From Antitrichia curtipendula (taxonomy: Eukaryota > Streptophyta > Bryopsida > Hypnales > Leucodontaceae), in the NCBI GenBank assembly GCA_951230915.1, contig OX579639.1:20646001-20710000 (forward strand): a DNA stretch of 64,000 nucleotides. The letters are read 5' to 3'. Position numbers and translations under genes: made by a program. Of this stretch, positions 49,521-60,321 are shown piece by piece. Within the stretch, counting starts at the first letter, position 1; each line of letters begins with the position of its first letter. The notes beneath the pieces were generated by a model, which searched no databases, was not told where the DNA came from, and saw only the letters and a program-made list of their open reading frames with translations.

Positions 49521-50428
49521 AAACCCTGAACCCTAAACCCTAAGGCCGATGAAATTTCATAAGCACGACTCTAAGATTTTACATTTATCGATAATTAATC
49601 TACCAGTAGGCAGCTAGTAAGAAAAAGATTTCCCAGAATTCATTGGGAGGTCTCTCAATGATCATAGGAATCATACAAAGACCTTCCCATGATATATAGG
49701 GAAGCTTCCTTTGTGAGCGTGCATCCCAGATAGTGTCAGTCTACCGGTCAGTCTACGGGCCACACTTTGAAATACACAGACAGACCTAAACTAACACGAA
49801 TAAACAAAGCAAAGGCTTAACTAGATTTTCAATGCAAGCCAATTCAGCTAAGATCATCGACAGAACTCCGCAAATCTCTCAACACAATCACACGTTTCCA
49901 ACACTATCAAGACAACCAAAAACAGAGCATCCTTCTGCCATACCCACCCAAAATTCCTCCTCGAAACTTCAAAAAGGAAGACCACCTCACACCACAAACT
50001 CAGAATACAAAACGCTCGAGCAAGCCAAAAACAGTGAACACGTTGCGACAAACACACGTCTTTACATTGCAGACCCTAAAGTCGCACAATAGATTTCAAG
50101 TAGATTCTAGGTCTTATTTTTTATCGTTTGAAAAGTGTTTTGACCTAAACCCTAGACAAATATAATGCAAAAGCTGTCAAATATGTATGAGTCATAACAG
50201 GCACTGAGCAGTCATTTGAAACTCGAATAAGCACTTTGCAGACGCTTGCAACTGTCGATGAGTAACAAATGCCCTAAAAAAACACCGAACCAACATTATG
50301 GCTCTAACGAGTGTTTTGACCTAAACCCTAAACCCTAAAAGAAATGTAATGCAAATTAGCCATGGGGAGGCACTTCACAGTGATTCGAACTCCCAGCAAA
50401 ATTGCAAATCACACCGCCTAAACCCTAA
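49521..50428 (-). promoter_or_regulatory. Telo-box clusters upstream of the helicase gene
   Basis: The AAACCCTA motif recurs at 49521-49544 (three near-copies), 50147-50155, 50321-50340 (two copies) and 50418-50428, all upstream of the minus-strand ATG at 49286. In flowering plants telo-boxes mark promoters of ribosome-biogenesis and translation genes, which fits this helicase; carry-over to this organism is inference. Part of the stretch is a degenerate duplication (GTGTTTTGACCTAAACCCTA at 50134 and 50312). Confidence 0.5.
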
Positions 50429-50911
50429 TCAAATATGACGCATACTCGTTCGAAATTGGACGCCCCGAGCAGTCATTCGAAATTCCAATACTTCATTTCA
50501 GATCAAGAGGAGTGACGAACACGATCGTTTCATTATCTGCCTAAGGGAGGACAGCAAGAGAGTGCAGAACAGAACAGCAAAATTTGTGCGTTAGCATTAC
50601 AGGCAGCTCATAACCTAAAATATTCCGACTGCAATCAAACTTGTGTCTCGACTCCAATTGCTGTCTCCCAGCCAACAATCTTCCGCTCTTGCCTGTCTGC
50701 CGCTCGTGCCAACAATCTTCCGCTCGCTGCACCTCTAGAAAATCAGACATTCGCACTTACGCATTTCCAAATGCAACCAAAGTTCCATTCCTTGACAAGA
50801 GCGTCAATCCCTGAAACCCAGAAATCAGCCTCAGTTACGTTCCCTCTCGTGTTCCTACGCCTTCTCGTTCCCTGCATTGGTTCGGCTGAAAGGGACCCAC
50901 CACGCCACCAT

Positions 50912-51643
50912 GGATCGGGGTGAACTGACCCCTCGTCGCTCGTCACCACAAAGTCACTGCAGAGGTGCATGTAAAAAAATAATAAAAAAATAAAAAAATA
51001 AAAATAATAATTTTGTGCTTGATTAATTTATCTAAGATAAAACAGCCCATTACGGACCTTTTACCCATTACGGACTCCTAAGAATGATCCCAGAACGGTT
51101 TTCTTTTAGTGATTGAGATTTGGGCCACATTCAACGTCTTAGCTAACTGGAATGGAGTGATTAGTGACTACAATAGGAATTTTCAGTTTTTTAGTGTTAG
51201 TTCATTGTAGGAAGTGCCTTTTTCACGTCTTCTATGTCTATGTTAGAAAATATTATGACCGCAATAAGTAAGTAAGATGAGCGTTATAGATCAATTTTGG
51301 TTGGTTTTAGGGTAGTCTACAGACTCTCTTAGGCCGTGGTGGACTAAACACTTCAGAAAATTCATAACAAAAACACTCTTTGTTCAAAAAAATATAGTTT
51401 CAAATGCTCTCACCATTTCTATCACTTGACTTTTTCTAGAAAAAAAAAGTAGAAAATTTCAGAAATGACAAGTGGGCAAACTCCCCATTTGGTCCATAAT
51501 GGGCTGTTTTACCTTACTATACTCTCCTTGCTACTCTGATTGCAAATATGAATTCAAAATTCAAAATTTTATCCTTCATGGAAATAAAAAGTTCATTATT
51601 TTCCCACTGGGACAAGCGAGGGGGGCAATTCACTCTGGTCACC
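50912..51643. mobile_element. Family D foldback MITE split by a family C insertion
   Basis: The left end (GGATCGGGGTGAACTGACCC) and right end (GGGGGGCAATTCACTCTGGTC) match the ends of the family D element at 24611-25066. The right interior (TGATTGCAAATATGAATTCA) matches its arms. The middle is taken up by the complete family C element at 51033-51516, so family C inserted later. Confidence 0.6.
51033..51516. mobile_element. Family C MITE, 484 bp, nested
   Basis: It begins TAAGATAAAACAGCCCATTA and ends CATAATGGGCTGTTTTACCT plus TA. It is colinear with the copy at 40751-41195 in opposite orientation. Confidence 0.8.
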
Positions 51644-53377
51644 ATCTATGACATTTTAGATTTGAATTCCTCTTCTTCTCAAGCTCTCTACAGAGTTTTT
51701 CATGGCAAAGACTAAGATTGTCACAGCAAACTTGTTTGGAATTCCATGTGACTAGTTTGGAAAATCTATAGTTTGTCCCTGCTAGTTTCTGCTAGTTCCT
51801 ATGTTTCCCTATGTTCTAATGTCATCATGGGGGGTTCTTCAAAGAATTCTTGTACAGTAGGAAATCAATTGGATTTTCTTTGCAATGATTTTCATAAACT
51901 CTTCCCAAATCCTCCATGTGCAATTCAAATTGGTAGAATTTACAACACATTGATACATCTTACATTTCAATGATATTTCCACCTTATATTTGATACATTT
52001 CATAAGATGCAATTGTCCCATATTGATTGTCAAGGGTATTGCAAGATTGGACACATAAAACATGTAAGTTGTCAATCTTCATGACTCACAATGAATCCAA
52101 TTCACAAAAATTTAACATTTCTAGAGTTTGTATGTTTAGAAACCTAAATTTTTTTATAATATATGAAATTATAAAATGTTTAAACAAATGAAATGTACAT
52201 ATTACTAACTCTTGAAACCTAGAAAAGAGTCTAGATTAAAAATTCTAAATTGTACAAATCAATGAGATTGGAAATTTAAAGTCTACATATTAGTAAAATA
52301 TGAGCCTTCAAAATGTACAAATTGTTTTGATTATGCTCACTGAAATCTACATTAAACTTGGATTTCAAAGGCATAAATCTACATTATAGAATATTAAATT
52401 TCAAAAATTGAGGTTATTTGGAGTTGGAGACATCTTCAAGTAACACTAAAAAATGCAAAAATTCCCCCTTCAATAGAGTTCCATGTTTCACATTTCCTTG
52501 TGACAACCACATTTCTTGTGTGCAGAAAAAATAAGGATAGGAAAAGAAATTGTCACAAGGGAATTTCCATTACAGTGCCTACATGGGACTTTTAAAATGT
52601 TCTTTGTATTTGTGAACAACAACAATATTCTTCATTTTGTATGCTTTATTTTGCTATGGAAATTATTTTATTTTATTTTTTAGAAATAAAATAATATGTT
52701 CTATATAAGACAAAAGAACTCAGGTTTTGCTTGTGAAAATTTGAAATTACTATAAATTTTGAAGTTAAAATGAAGAAAATTCATGTCAAATACAATGTGT
52801 TCTTTAAAAATTTGAAAATTTCACCCAAAGTGTATGTTGTGTATGAGATTATGGCATGGTGTAAACCAAATTTTTGTATCATTTTATAATTAGAAAATCA
52901 AAAGGCTATGGTTATAGATCCAAACTGCCAAAATTGCAATAAAAATTTTAATTTTAGAAAAATATAAATTTTCATAAAAAAAAATAGAAATTATATTTCA
53001 TAATCTTAATTTCAATCTAGTTGAACTTAAAATTCCAAAAGACCATTTGACTAAACATAATTTAGATTAGAATAGGATTTAGATTTTGTCATATTATGAT
53101 GAAGTAGGTGGACTTTGGTGGTAAGCACCACGTCTTTGCCCAGGTTTGAATTCATAACTACTTTGTGGTGTGTCAAGGCTAAAGCCACCAAGCAAGGCTC
53201 CATATGTCTAATTGCTAAAATATACCAAACAACACACCTTTTATAGATCATAGATCATGGATTCATTATTCTATTACTTGTCAAGCTTGCCTCCCATTCA
53301 AAAGAAACTTCAAAAGAAATGGGGAATATGTTGGAATATTTGGAAGCAAAGCCTTCAAAGTCTATATTGTACAAATA
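51644..53377. other. AT-rich repeat DNA
   Basis: No gene seen. The right half (about 52600-53340) is one copy of a direct duplication whose partner is at 57290-57990. Confidence 0.45.
52600..53340 (+). repeat. Dispersed direct repeat, copy 1
   Basis: Long colinear similarity with 57290-57990, for example ATATTCTTC/TTTG.TTTGTATGCTTTATTTTG, AGAAAATCAAAAGGCTATG and AATCTAGTTGAACTTAAAAT. Similarity also touches 51655-51730 versus 57235-57300. No coding frame is shared. It is followed 40 bp later by a family A element. Confidence 0.7.
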
Positions 53378-54255
53378 TTAACCCCTAAAAGAATTTGGGA
53401 TTTAGGGGCCTAAAATTGCTTCAAGTATTCAAACCCAAAGCAAGGCTAAAATCTTCATCTATAATCATTCATTAACAAATTCAACCATAGGATCCTTTAA
53501 TTAACTTGTTAGAATGCACCCTCCTAAACTTTCAAAATAAAAAACCTTATCAATTGCAAGACCATGACACTTGGATTTCAAAAAGAAATATTTTCAACTC
53601 TTCCTAAATGGTTAGGTTTCATCTTTCAAAAAATTTATACAAAATGTGTAGATCCTAAAACTTGTTAGTTTCAATAATATGTTGAAGAAATAAGTTGGAA
53701 ATGCATTTAAAATATTTCAACAAAAATATTTTATATCCATGCTTTAAAAAAAAGTATATAAAAAAAAGTAGAGTATGATTATAAATATTAAATTGTTAAG
53801 AATTTAGTTTGAATTGAAGAATTCCAATCCTGATGGTTGTAATGTTGTAATAAACAATCTACATCCAATGATTTTTTTTTCATTTATATAAATATTGAGA
53901 TAAATAAAGGACTTCAAAATTTGTTTAGAGTGCAATTCCCTAACTACCCACAAACTAAAATTCGTCATAATTTTCATATTGTCAATCAAAATAGAATGAT
54001 TCAAAGTGTTCTAGTTCAAATTTGTATTTCTTAAAATATTTGTTCCTTTTAAGATGCTAGGGGAGCAATGAAAATTACATATTGTACAATAACTTTTAAA
54101 CCATGTAGTCTAAAGTTATGAAAATTGTTGTACCTTAAAGCTATTCCTTGCTCACATGTGAAAATTTCAAAGAAAAGAAATGAAAATTTTGTTTGTTATG
54201 ATTTATCCAAAATTGCTATATTGCAAAAAACACAATTTGGTCCTCTAAAGGTTAA
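53378..54255 (+). mobile_element. Family A element, 878 bp
   Basis: The left end is TTAA-CCCCTAAAAGAATTTGGG; the right end at 54237-54255 reads TTGGTCCTCTAAAGG-TTAA. An internal segment at 53760-53870 matches, in reverse complement, 58760-58880 of another copy. Confidence 0.65.
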
Positions 54256-54911
54256 AAGACTATCACACAAATCTTCATAAAAATTGATAGATGAAAAAAC
54301 GCATTTCTAGGTGCTTGGACACAAATGAAAACAATTATCTTGCAATCAATCACAATTCATCTTAGTTTTTATTTGCAGATAGAAGCTGCAAATGGATTCA
54401 AAAAATGTGGGAAAAGGAAAATTGAAGGCATAAACAACGAGCAATCTAAAATTCACATTTATGTACATCTATTTTTAGCACTTTGAAAATCCACAATTTA
54501 TTCACGTAGTGCTGAAAAAATGCATTCTAAGAGAATCTAGAATCTCTTCTTGATTACCAACAAGATTCCGAATCCCTAAAGTTCCAAGGCCTTTCTATGT
54601 CACAAGCCTCTCAAAACTATCTTACTAGTGTAAAGAGCAAAAAATGTAAAAATGGCAATTTTTTGCATATCTAATATCTAATCTAAAGGATCTTGCAATA
54701 GACTAGTATGAATGTATGGAAGAAATTTTAAAAACTTTGACCATATAGATTGCAAGATAAAATGCATTCAAATTGAAGAAAAAATGGTTTGGAGACACCC
54801 ATAGCAACTAAATTATGAGACCTTGAATCCTCTTAACATAAAATCTCTACATTTTATATTTTGAATTTATAAACAAAAGATTTATTATGATGCATGGAAT
54901 TGAGAGTCTAG

Positions 54912-55450
54912 CCCCTAAAAGCCCAAGGGGTTTGGACAAAACACAAATGTGTTATAAAATATAAGTTCTACAACTTTTTTGAAGTTTGCATTAAAATAGA
55001 TAATGTGAAGCACAAAAAGAAGAAAATATCCATATGGTCAAAATTATAAAATTATTCTTAGATTCTCTTCAAATGAATTTTGAAGATATAACTTCAAAAA
55101 TTCACCAAAAATACAATTTCTATCTTTAGCAATTGAATTTTTTTTTGATTGGTCAAAATTGTGGTTTCTATTGATTTGTGAAAAAATGCATAAGATCCAG
55201 TAATGAAAACACCAACACTTTCCCCAAATAGTAAGTTTTTCAACACAAGGCAATACTAGACTCTTTGTGCTATTTCTTTTATAGTTTTTGTTTGACCGTA
55301 GCGATCTTAGTTTTGAATATAAATATTGAAAGACAATCCAATCTTTTTTTAAAATAAAAAATAAAAAAATTGAAAAAAAAAAATTTCTGCCCGAAAAATC
55401 TGCCCGAAGTCGGGCAGCGACCATAAAATGGTCGTTTGAGCGCTTAGGGG
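54912..55450 (+). mobile_element. Nested element with CTAG target duplication
   Basis: Termini CCCCTAAAAGCCC and GCGCTTAGGGG are bounded on each side by CTAG (54908-54911 and 55451-55454). The sister copy at 18559-19512 has a single CTAG in the same sequence context (GAGAGT-CTAG-GAAAAA). The right subterminal part holds two adjacent stems: TGCCCGA-AG-TCGGGCA and CGACCAT-AAA-ATGGTCG (about 55400-55435). Confidence 0.75.
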
Positions 55451-55486
55451 CTAGGGAAAAAAATGATAAAAACAATGTGATTTTCA

Positions 55487-56277
55487 TTCAATCTATAATC
55501 CCAAAGGAATTCTTGAAGATTGAAGCAAGTACTTTTGACCTCAATTTTGGTAAGGTTTTCTGAAACTACTCGTGAAACTATTTTTCAAAATAGAAAATTT
55601 AGTTAGCTTTGGAAGAATATAATTTTTGTTTCAATTGATTTCAAGTGAAAAAGTTATGTCATGATAAGCCTAAAATAGTCAATGGCGGGCAACAATAAAA
55701 ATACAAAAATATATTAAAATATAAATACATATATTTATTATATATTATATTTGTATCTATATAAAAAAAGTTATTTTTCAAGTAATGAGAAAGTCATGAA
55801 CCTTTGTGTTTTGTAGGTAACCTTAGCAAATTTTTGAGAAAACAATGTATTGGATCTATTTTTGAACTCAATTTTAACACTTTTTAAAAAAAAAATTGCA
55901 CTTGGTTTAGTATGCTTTCTAAAACAATCCCACTGTTGAGATTAGTGCACTTTAATTTCATCTTAGAGCTATCAACAATTTAGTTTTTCCCTCCATCTTG
56001 TACCTACTTCAACTTTAAATATTTTTAAAAATAAAAATTATAGAAGATTTTTTTGGAATTTTTTCCCATAATTCTTAATTCAATTCTTCAATATAAAAAT
56101 TTGTATTCATAATTTATAGTACATACATTTTACATTATGAGGATTCAAAGCCAAAAAAATTGTATCTTGCACTTTAAATACCTATATTTTATAAGTGGTA
56201 TGGTCAAAGTTAATGAAATTTCTTCTAGAAATTTCCATACTAATCTGGAGAAAGATCTTGTAGTTGAATATGCAAAA

Positions 56278-56354
<77 letters not shown>

Positions 56355-56468
56355 AATAATAATAATAAATAACAACAATAGTAGTAATAATTTAATTCTT
56401 TTTGCATCAAACATGACAATTTTGAGTGTTTTTTGACAAAAAAATGACCTTGGGACTTTAGAGGTTAA
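55487..56468 (-). mobile_element. Second nested family A copy, inverted
   Basis: The right border reads CCTTGGGACTTTAGAGG-TTAA (to 56468). Read on the minus strand, the interior gives the family's box order: an ACAAGATC..AGATTAGTATGG segment, GACCATAC, then a stretch at 55990-55920 equivalent to 18985-19040. The left border is weak and approximate. Confidence 0.5.
56278..56354. repeat. TAC trinucleotide microsatellite
   Basis: About 25 uninterrupted TAC units followed by AATAAT units. It lies inside a nested family A copy. An open frame through it would encode polytyrosine and is not credible as a gene. Confidence 0.9.
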
Positions 56469-57289
56469 GAAATTATTTAATAGAAGTAGCTACAAGATAG
56501 TAGAAAAAATAAATCATTAATAGCTCTAAGATGGAATTAGATCATATTAACCAACAACCAAAATTAACCCTTTAGAACAATTGTTTTTTTAAGAAATGTG
56601 AAATTGAGCTCAAAAATGAATCATGTACGTTATTTTTTCAAGAAGATGTTTTGATTACTCACAAAACAAGATGCTCCATAAATTTCACATCAAAATTCTA
56701 AATGTAATGAATCAAAGCTTGCCATGTAGAGAAAAATGCAATCTATGAGAAAGACAATTTTAAAATTTTAATTCCAAATTTTTGTGGATTTTCTTTTCCA
56801 CCTAACAAGTTGAAATTTGGGCTTATTGTGGTATAACATTTGCTCAAGGGCATTCATTGAAATACAAATTTTATTCCATGAAAATTTTTAAGTTTTCTAT
56901 CTTACAAAAAAGTTTCAAAAAGTTTCACCAAAAATCGTAATTGTAGGGATCTACCCAAATTTCATTTTGTCCACCATAGTAACAATTAAACTTTAGGGAT
57001 TAAAAGATTTTCAATATAATAATAAAAACCTTCTTGAATTGCTTATTTAAATGTATATAGGTGTAGTTACCTTATTAGTAGTGTAATTAGCTAAATCAAT
57101 CATTGCTTCACGATTTTTGTGGAAGGCGTTAAATTAGTTCATGTTTGCATACATACATTATGAAACTTGAAAAATTTCAAGATTTAGTGTCTAAAATCTT
57201 GTCAAGAAAGAATTTATATTGTTTATAAAATTTTGGGTCTGCATTCCTCTTCTTCTCAAGCTCTCTTAGGGATTTATATGGTAGAGACT

Positions 57290-57990
57290 AAGATTGTGTG
57301 AACAACCGCAATATTCTTTGCTTTGTATGCTTTATTTTGTTGTGAGAATTTTTTTTTTTTTTTTGAGATGAGATATGTCTTTTATGAGAATTAAATCCTC
57401 AAATTTTCTTGTCAAAATCTGAAAGTTCTATGAATTTTTTATATTAAAATGAAGAAAATTCATATCAAATACAGTGTATTCATTAAAAATTTGAAAATTT
57501 CACCAAAGGTGTATATAGTGTGTGACACTATGGCATGGTATACACCAACTTTTTGTGTCATTTAATAATTAGAAAATCAAAAGGCTATGTCATAGATCCA
57601 AATGGCCAAAATTGCAATTAAATTTTCAATTATGTATTGTAACCTTCATTTCAATCTAGTTGAACTTAAAATTCAGAAAGACCATTTGACTAACCATAGC
57701 TTCAATTTAGGATAGGATTTAGATTTTGTCATATGATGATGAAGTCATTTGATATATCTTCCACCATAGTTGGGTGGACTTTGGTGGTAAGCCCCCCCGC
57801 CCTTGTCCAAGTTTAATTTCATGACCACCTAATGGTGTACCAAGGCAAAAGCCACTAAATCAAGGCTCCATATGTCTAGTTGCCAAATTTTTCAAATAAC
57901 AAATATTTTATTATTCATGGGTTAATTATCCTATCAAGCTTATTCCACCCCTTAAGAAAAATCCTTCAAATGAATCAAAGGATATGTTAA
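57290..57990 (+). repeat. Dispersed direct repeat, copy 2
   Basis: Partner of 52600-53340 in the same orientation, about 4.7 kb away. It also leads up to a family A element (at 58341), so the two blocks may derive from one larger duplicated or retro-element unit. Confidence 0.7.
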
Positions 57991-58340
57991 GATATAATTT
58001 TTAAATGATATGTATCATAATGGTACAAACATTACAAGCCTTAAAGACGGTAGAAAATTACTTTTCTTCACCAAATTTCATCAATATTGGACCAAATTTA
58101 AACATGCACACAATAATTTGCCAAAATTTGAGAAATACTAAAAAATCTTAATTTTTGTCATGTAGAATTAAAAGGAAAAAAAATAAAATTTGATTTGACA
58201 ATTTCATGTATTTTAAGTATTGATATGACAATTTTTTCTCAAATCCACATCATTTACATAATTCTTTAAGAAAAATCCAAAAGGCTATATCACTAATTTA
58301 TATTGCTTGTTCAAACAAATTAAAATAATAAATGGTAGGA

Positions 58341-59270
58341 TTAACCCCTAAAGGACCATCATGTGTTTTTTGGCAATATAGAAATTTTGGGCAGATACCT
58401 GTGATTGGAGATTTTTATATTTTTGGCTAAAATTTTAATAAAAGTTGTATGCGAGGAATTTCTTTTGTATGCACTAACTTTCATGACATTTGGAAATATG
58501 AGTCAAAGGTTATAGCCTAATATGTTACTTTTTTTCCTGTCTGGGCAAATAAATAAAAAATCATTTTTTTCATGAACAAAAATTTGAAATTGGTTTTCTA
58601 GAGTTATATAAATGTGGAAAGCTTTGAATCATTCCGTTTTGACCAATGAGTCAAAAGTTATGAGATGTTTTAGTTTGCGGGGCCATTTATGGATTTTCTA
58701 CTCTAAAATAAACTTTGAAGTCCTTTATCTTATTCAATTTTCAATTCTTTTTGAAATAAAATAAAATTATAGGATGTAGATTGTTTATTACAACATTTCA
58801 ACCATTGAGATTGGCATTTTTCAATTCCAGAACCAAATTCTTAGCAGTTTTGTATTTTAAATCATCCTCTACTTCTTTCTACTTACAATTTTTTTCCTAT
58901 GTGTTGTGCGATTCCAAATGATGTGAAAATTTTCAAGCATGTAGCCGACTTGTCTACGAAAACTAATCCTAAGAAGCAACACCATTTGAAACATTTTTTC
59001 ATAGAAAAGTGAGCTTGTGAAGTGCAGCTGCCATGTTTTTCGTAGGGCCAAAAGAATGATTTCAGTGAATTTGAATGCTTATATCTTGTAATCCACATGG
59101 TGAAAATTTATGACATTTTTTTCACATGTTCTCAAGTTAGCATACTACAAGATCCTACGGTTACATGTGTCAAAAAAAGTTTTTTTTCAAAAACTTAGTA
59201 CTTGTACTAAAAATGGCATTTCTTGAGCATTTTTTGTGAAAACACAGTCATGGAACTTTAGGGGTTAATA
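58341..59270 (+). mobile_element. Family A element, complete, 930 bp
   Basis: Left end TTAA-CCCCTAAAGGACCATC; right end GGAACTTTAGGGG-TTAA at 59254-59270. Near the right end, read inverted, it has GTAGGATCTTGTAGTATG and TGTGGATTACAAGATATAAG, the family's two internal boxes. The left half carries weaker versions, so each arm seems to repeat the same subterminal pattern. Confidence 0.75.
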
Positions 59271-59585
59271 GATTTATATGTATTGTAGTACTACAACTAT
59301 ATAAATGATTTTAGAGAATTATTGTGAAGCCAATAGGTGATGTTTTTCTACATTTTCTGATAGATTGGCCAATTTTCAAATTCTATTGACAATCAAATAG
59401 TCTAATCACAAGATTATTCTACCATTGATCTACAGTTAAAGAACCAAAGTATATCTATATATTAACTGAACTTTATCTCTTGAAAACATAAAATCTTTTG
59501 TTCGGATGCATGAAGTTAATCAACACTATAGATTTAACTTCTAAAAGACAATAAGCCCTTGTGGAGTTTTTAAAAGGTTTGGGTA

Positions 59586-60321
59586 GGGGGTGAATGCAAG
59601 AAAGACTAGTACTATTTTTTGTCACACTTGACGTGTTGGACTTAATATTGGCTATAACTTTTGAAGAATGAATCCAATTAACTTTAAATTTTTTCTGGAG
59701 ATGTCTAACCTGATCTTGTTTAGATCCCTTATTTTTCAAAAAAACTTAAAAATCATTTTATATTTAAATTTCAATTTAGCTAATTTGTCACACTTTGCAG
59801 TGTAGGGTTTTTTAGTACTGGGGAGTATCCAAACTTAATGATCTAGATCTGAAATATCTATAGTCTATTCCCATAGTAGGAAGTCATGTTTCTACCAAAG
59901 GAAATTTAAAAATATTTTATTTTATGCCCTCCACATACGTGCAAACAGGACTCCCTTGCACGCGCAGTTCTGAACATTCAAAATTGTTTCAAGATCATTT
60001 TTTTGGTGAAACGTCTTTCTTATAAAGTCCTCCCAAATGGTCAATTTTTAGTTTCCTTAAAAATTGTTTTTCCTATTTTTTACAAATTAAAATGTGAAAG
60101 TACCTATTTTCATGAGATTTTGCACTTTTCCAATTCTCCTACTTAGAAAATTTTTCTATGTTTTTCCTTCCTAGGGTAACTTCTTCTTAAAGGTGTATAC
60201 ATTGAACAGATTTTTCAGATTTTTTTAAAATTGTTTTTCTAATTATACAGTACACCCAAGAAAACATGAGTACTGTGAAAAACGCTACGCAAAGTGGACG
60301 GTCTTTCTTGCATTCACCCTA
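59586..60321. mobile_element. Inverted-repeat element of about 736 bp
   Basis: A perfect 18-bp inverted repeat, GGTGAATGCAAGAAAGAC at 59589-59606 and its complement at 60301-60318, lies within TAGGG...CCCTA contexts. The interior has no coding frame. Insertion at TA is possible. Confidence 0.6.

Larger units (their letters stand above)
54569..57003 (+). mobile_element. Family A element enlarged by nested insertions
   Basis: The outer copy starts at a mutated end (CGAATCCCTAAAGTTCCAAGG) and finishes AAACTTTAGGGA-TTAA at 57000-57003. Its flanks and parts 54569-54911 and 56500-57003 are colinear with the 954-bp copy at 18559-19512. The extra 1.5 kb consists of a 539-bp element at 54912-55450 and a further inverted copy at about 55487-56468. 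Confidence 0.65.

Noticed and set aside
50541..50970. Two overlapping minus-strand open frames upstream of the helicase gene
   Set aside because: No domain, no clear splice link to the helicase ATG; could be leader sequence but cannot be supported as coding.
56137..56355. 72-codon open frame ending in polytyrosine
   Set aside because: It is a TAC microsatellite read as protein inside a nested repeat.
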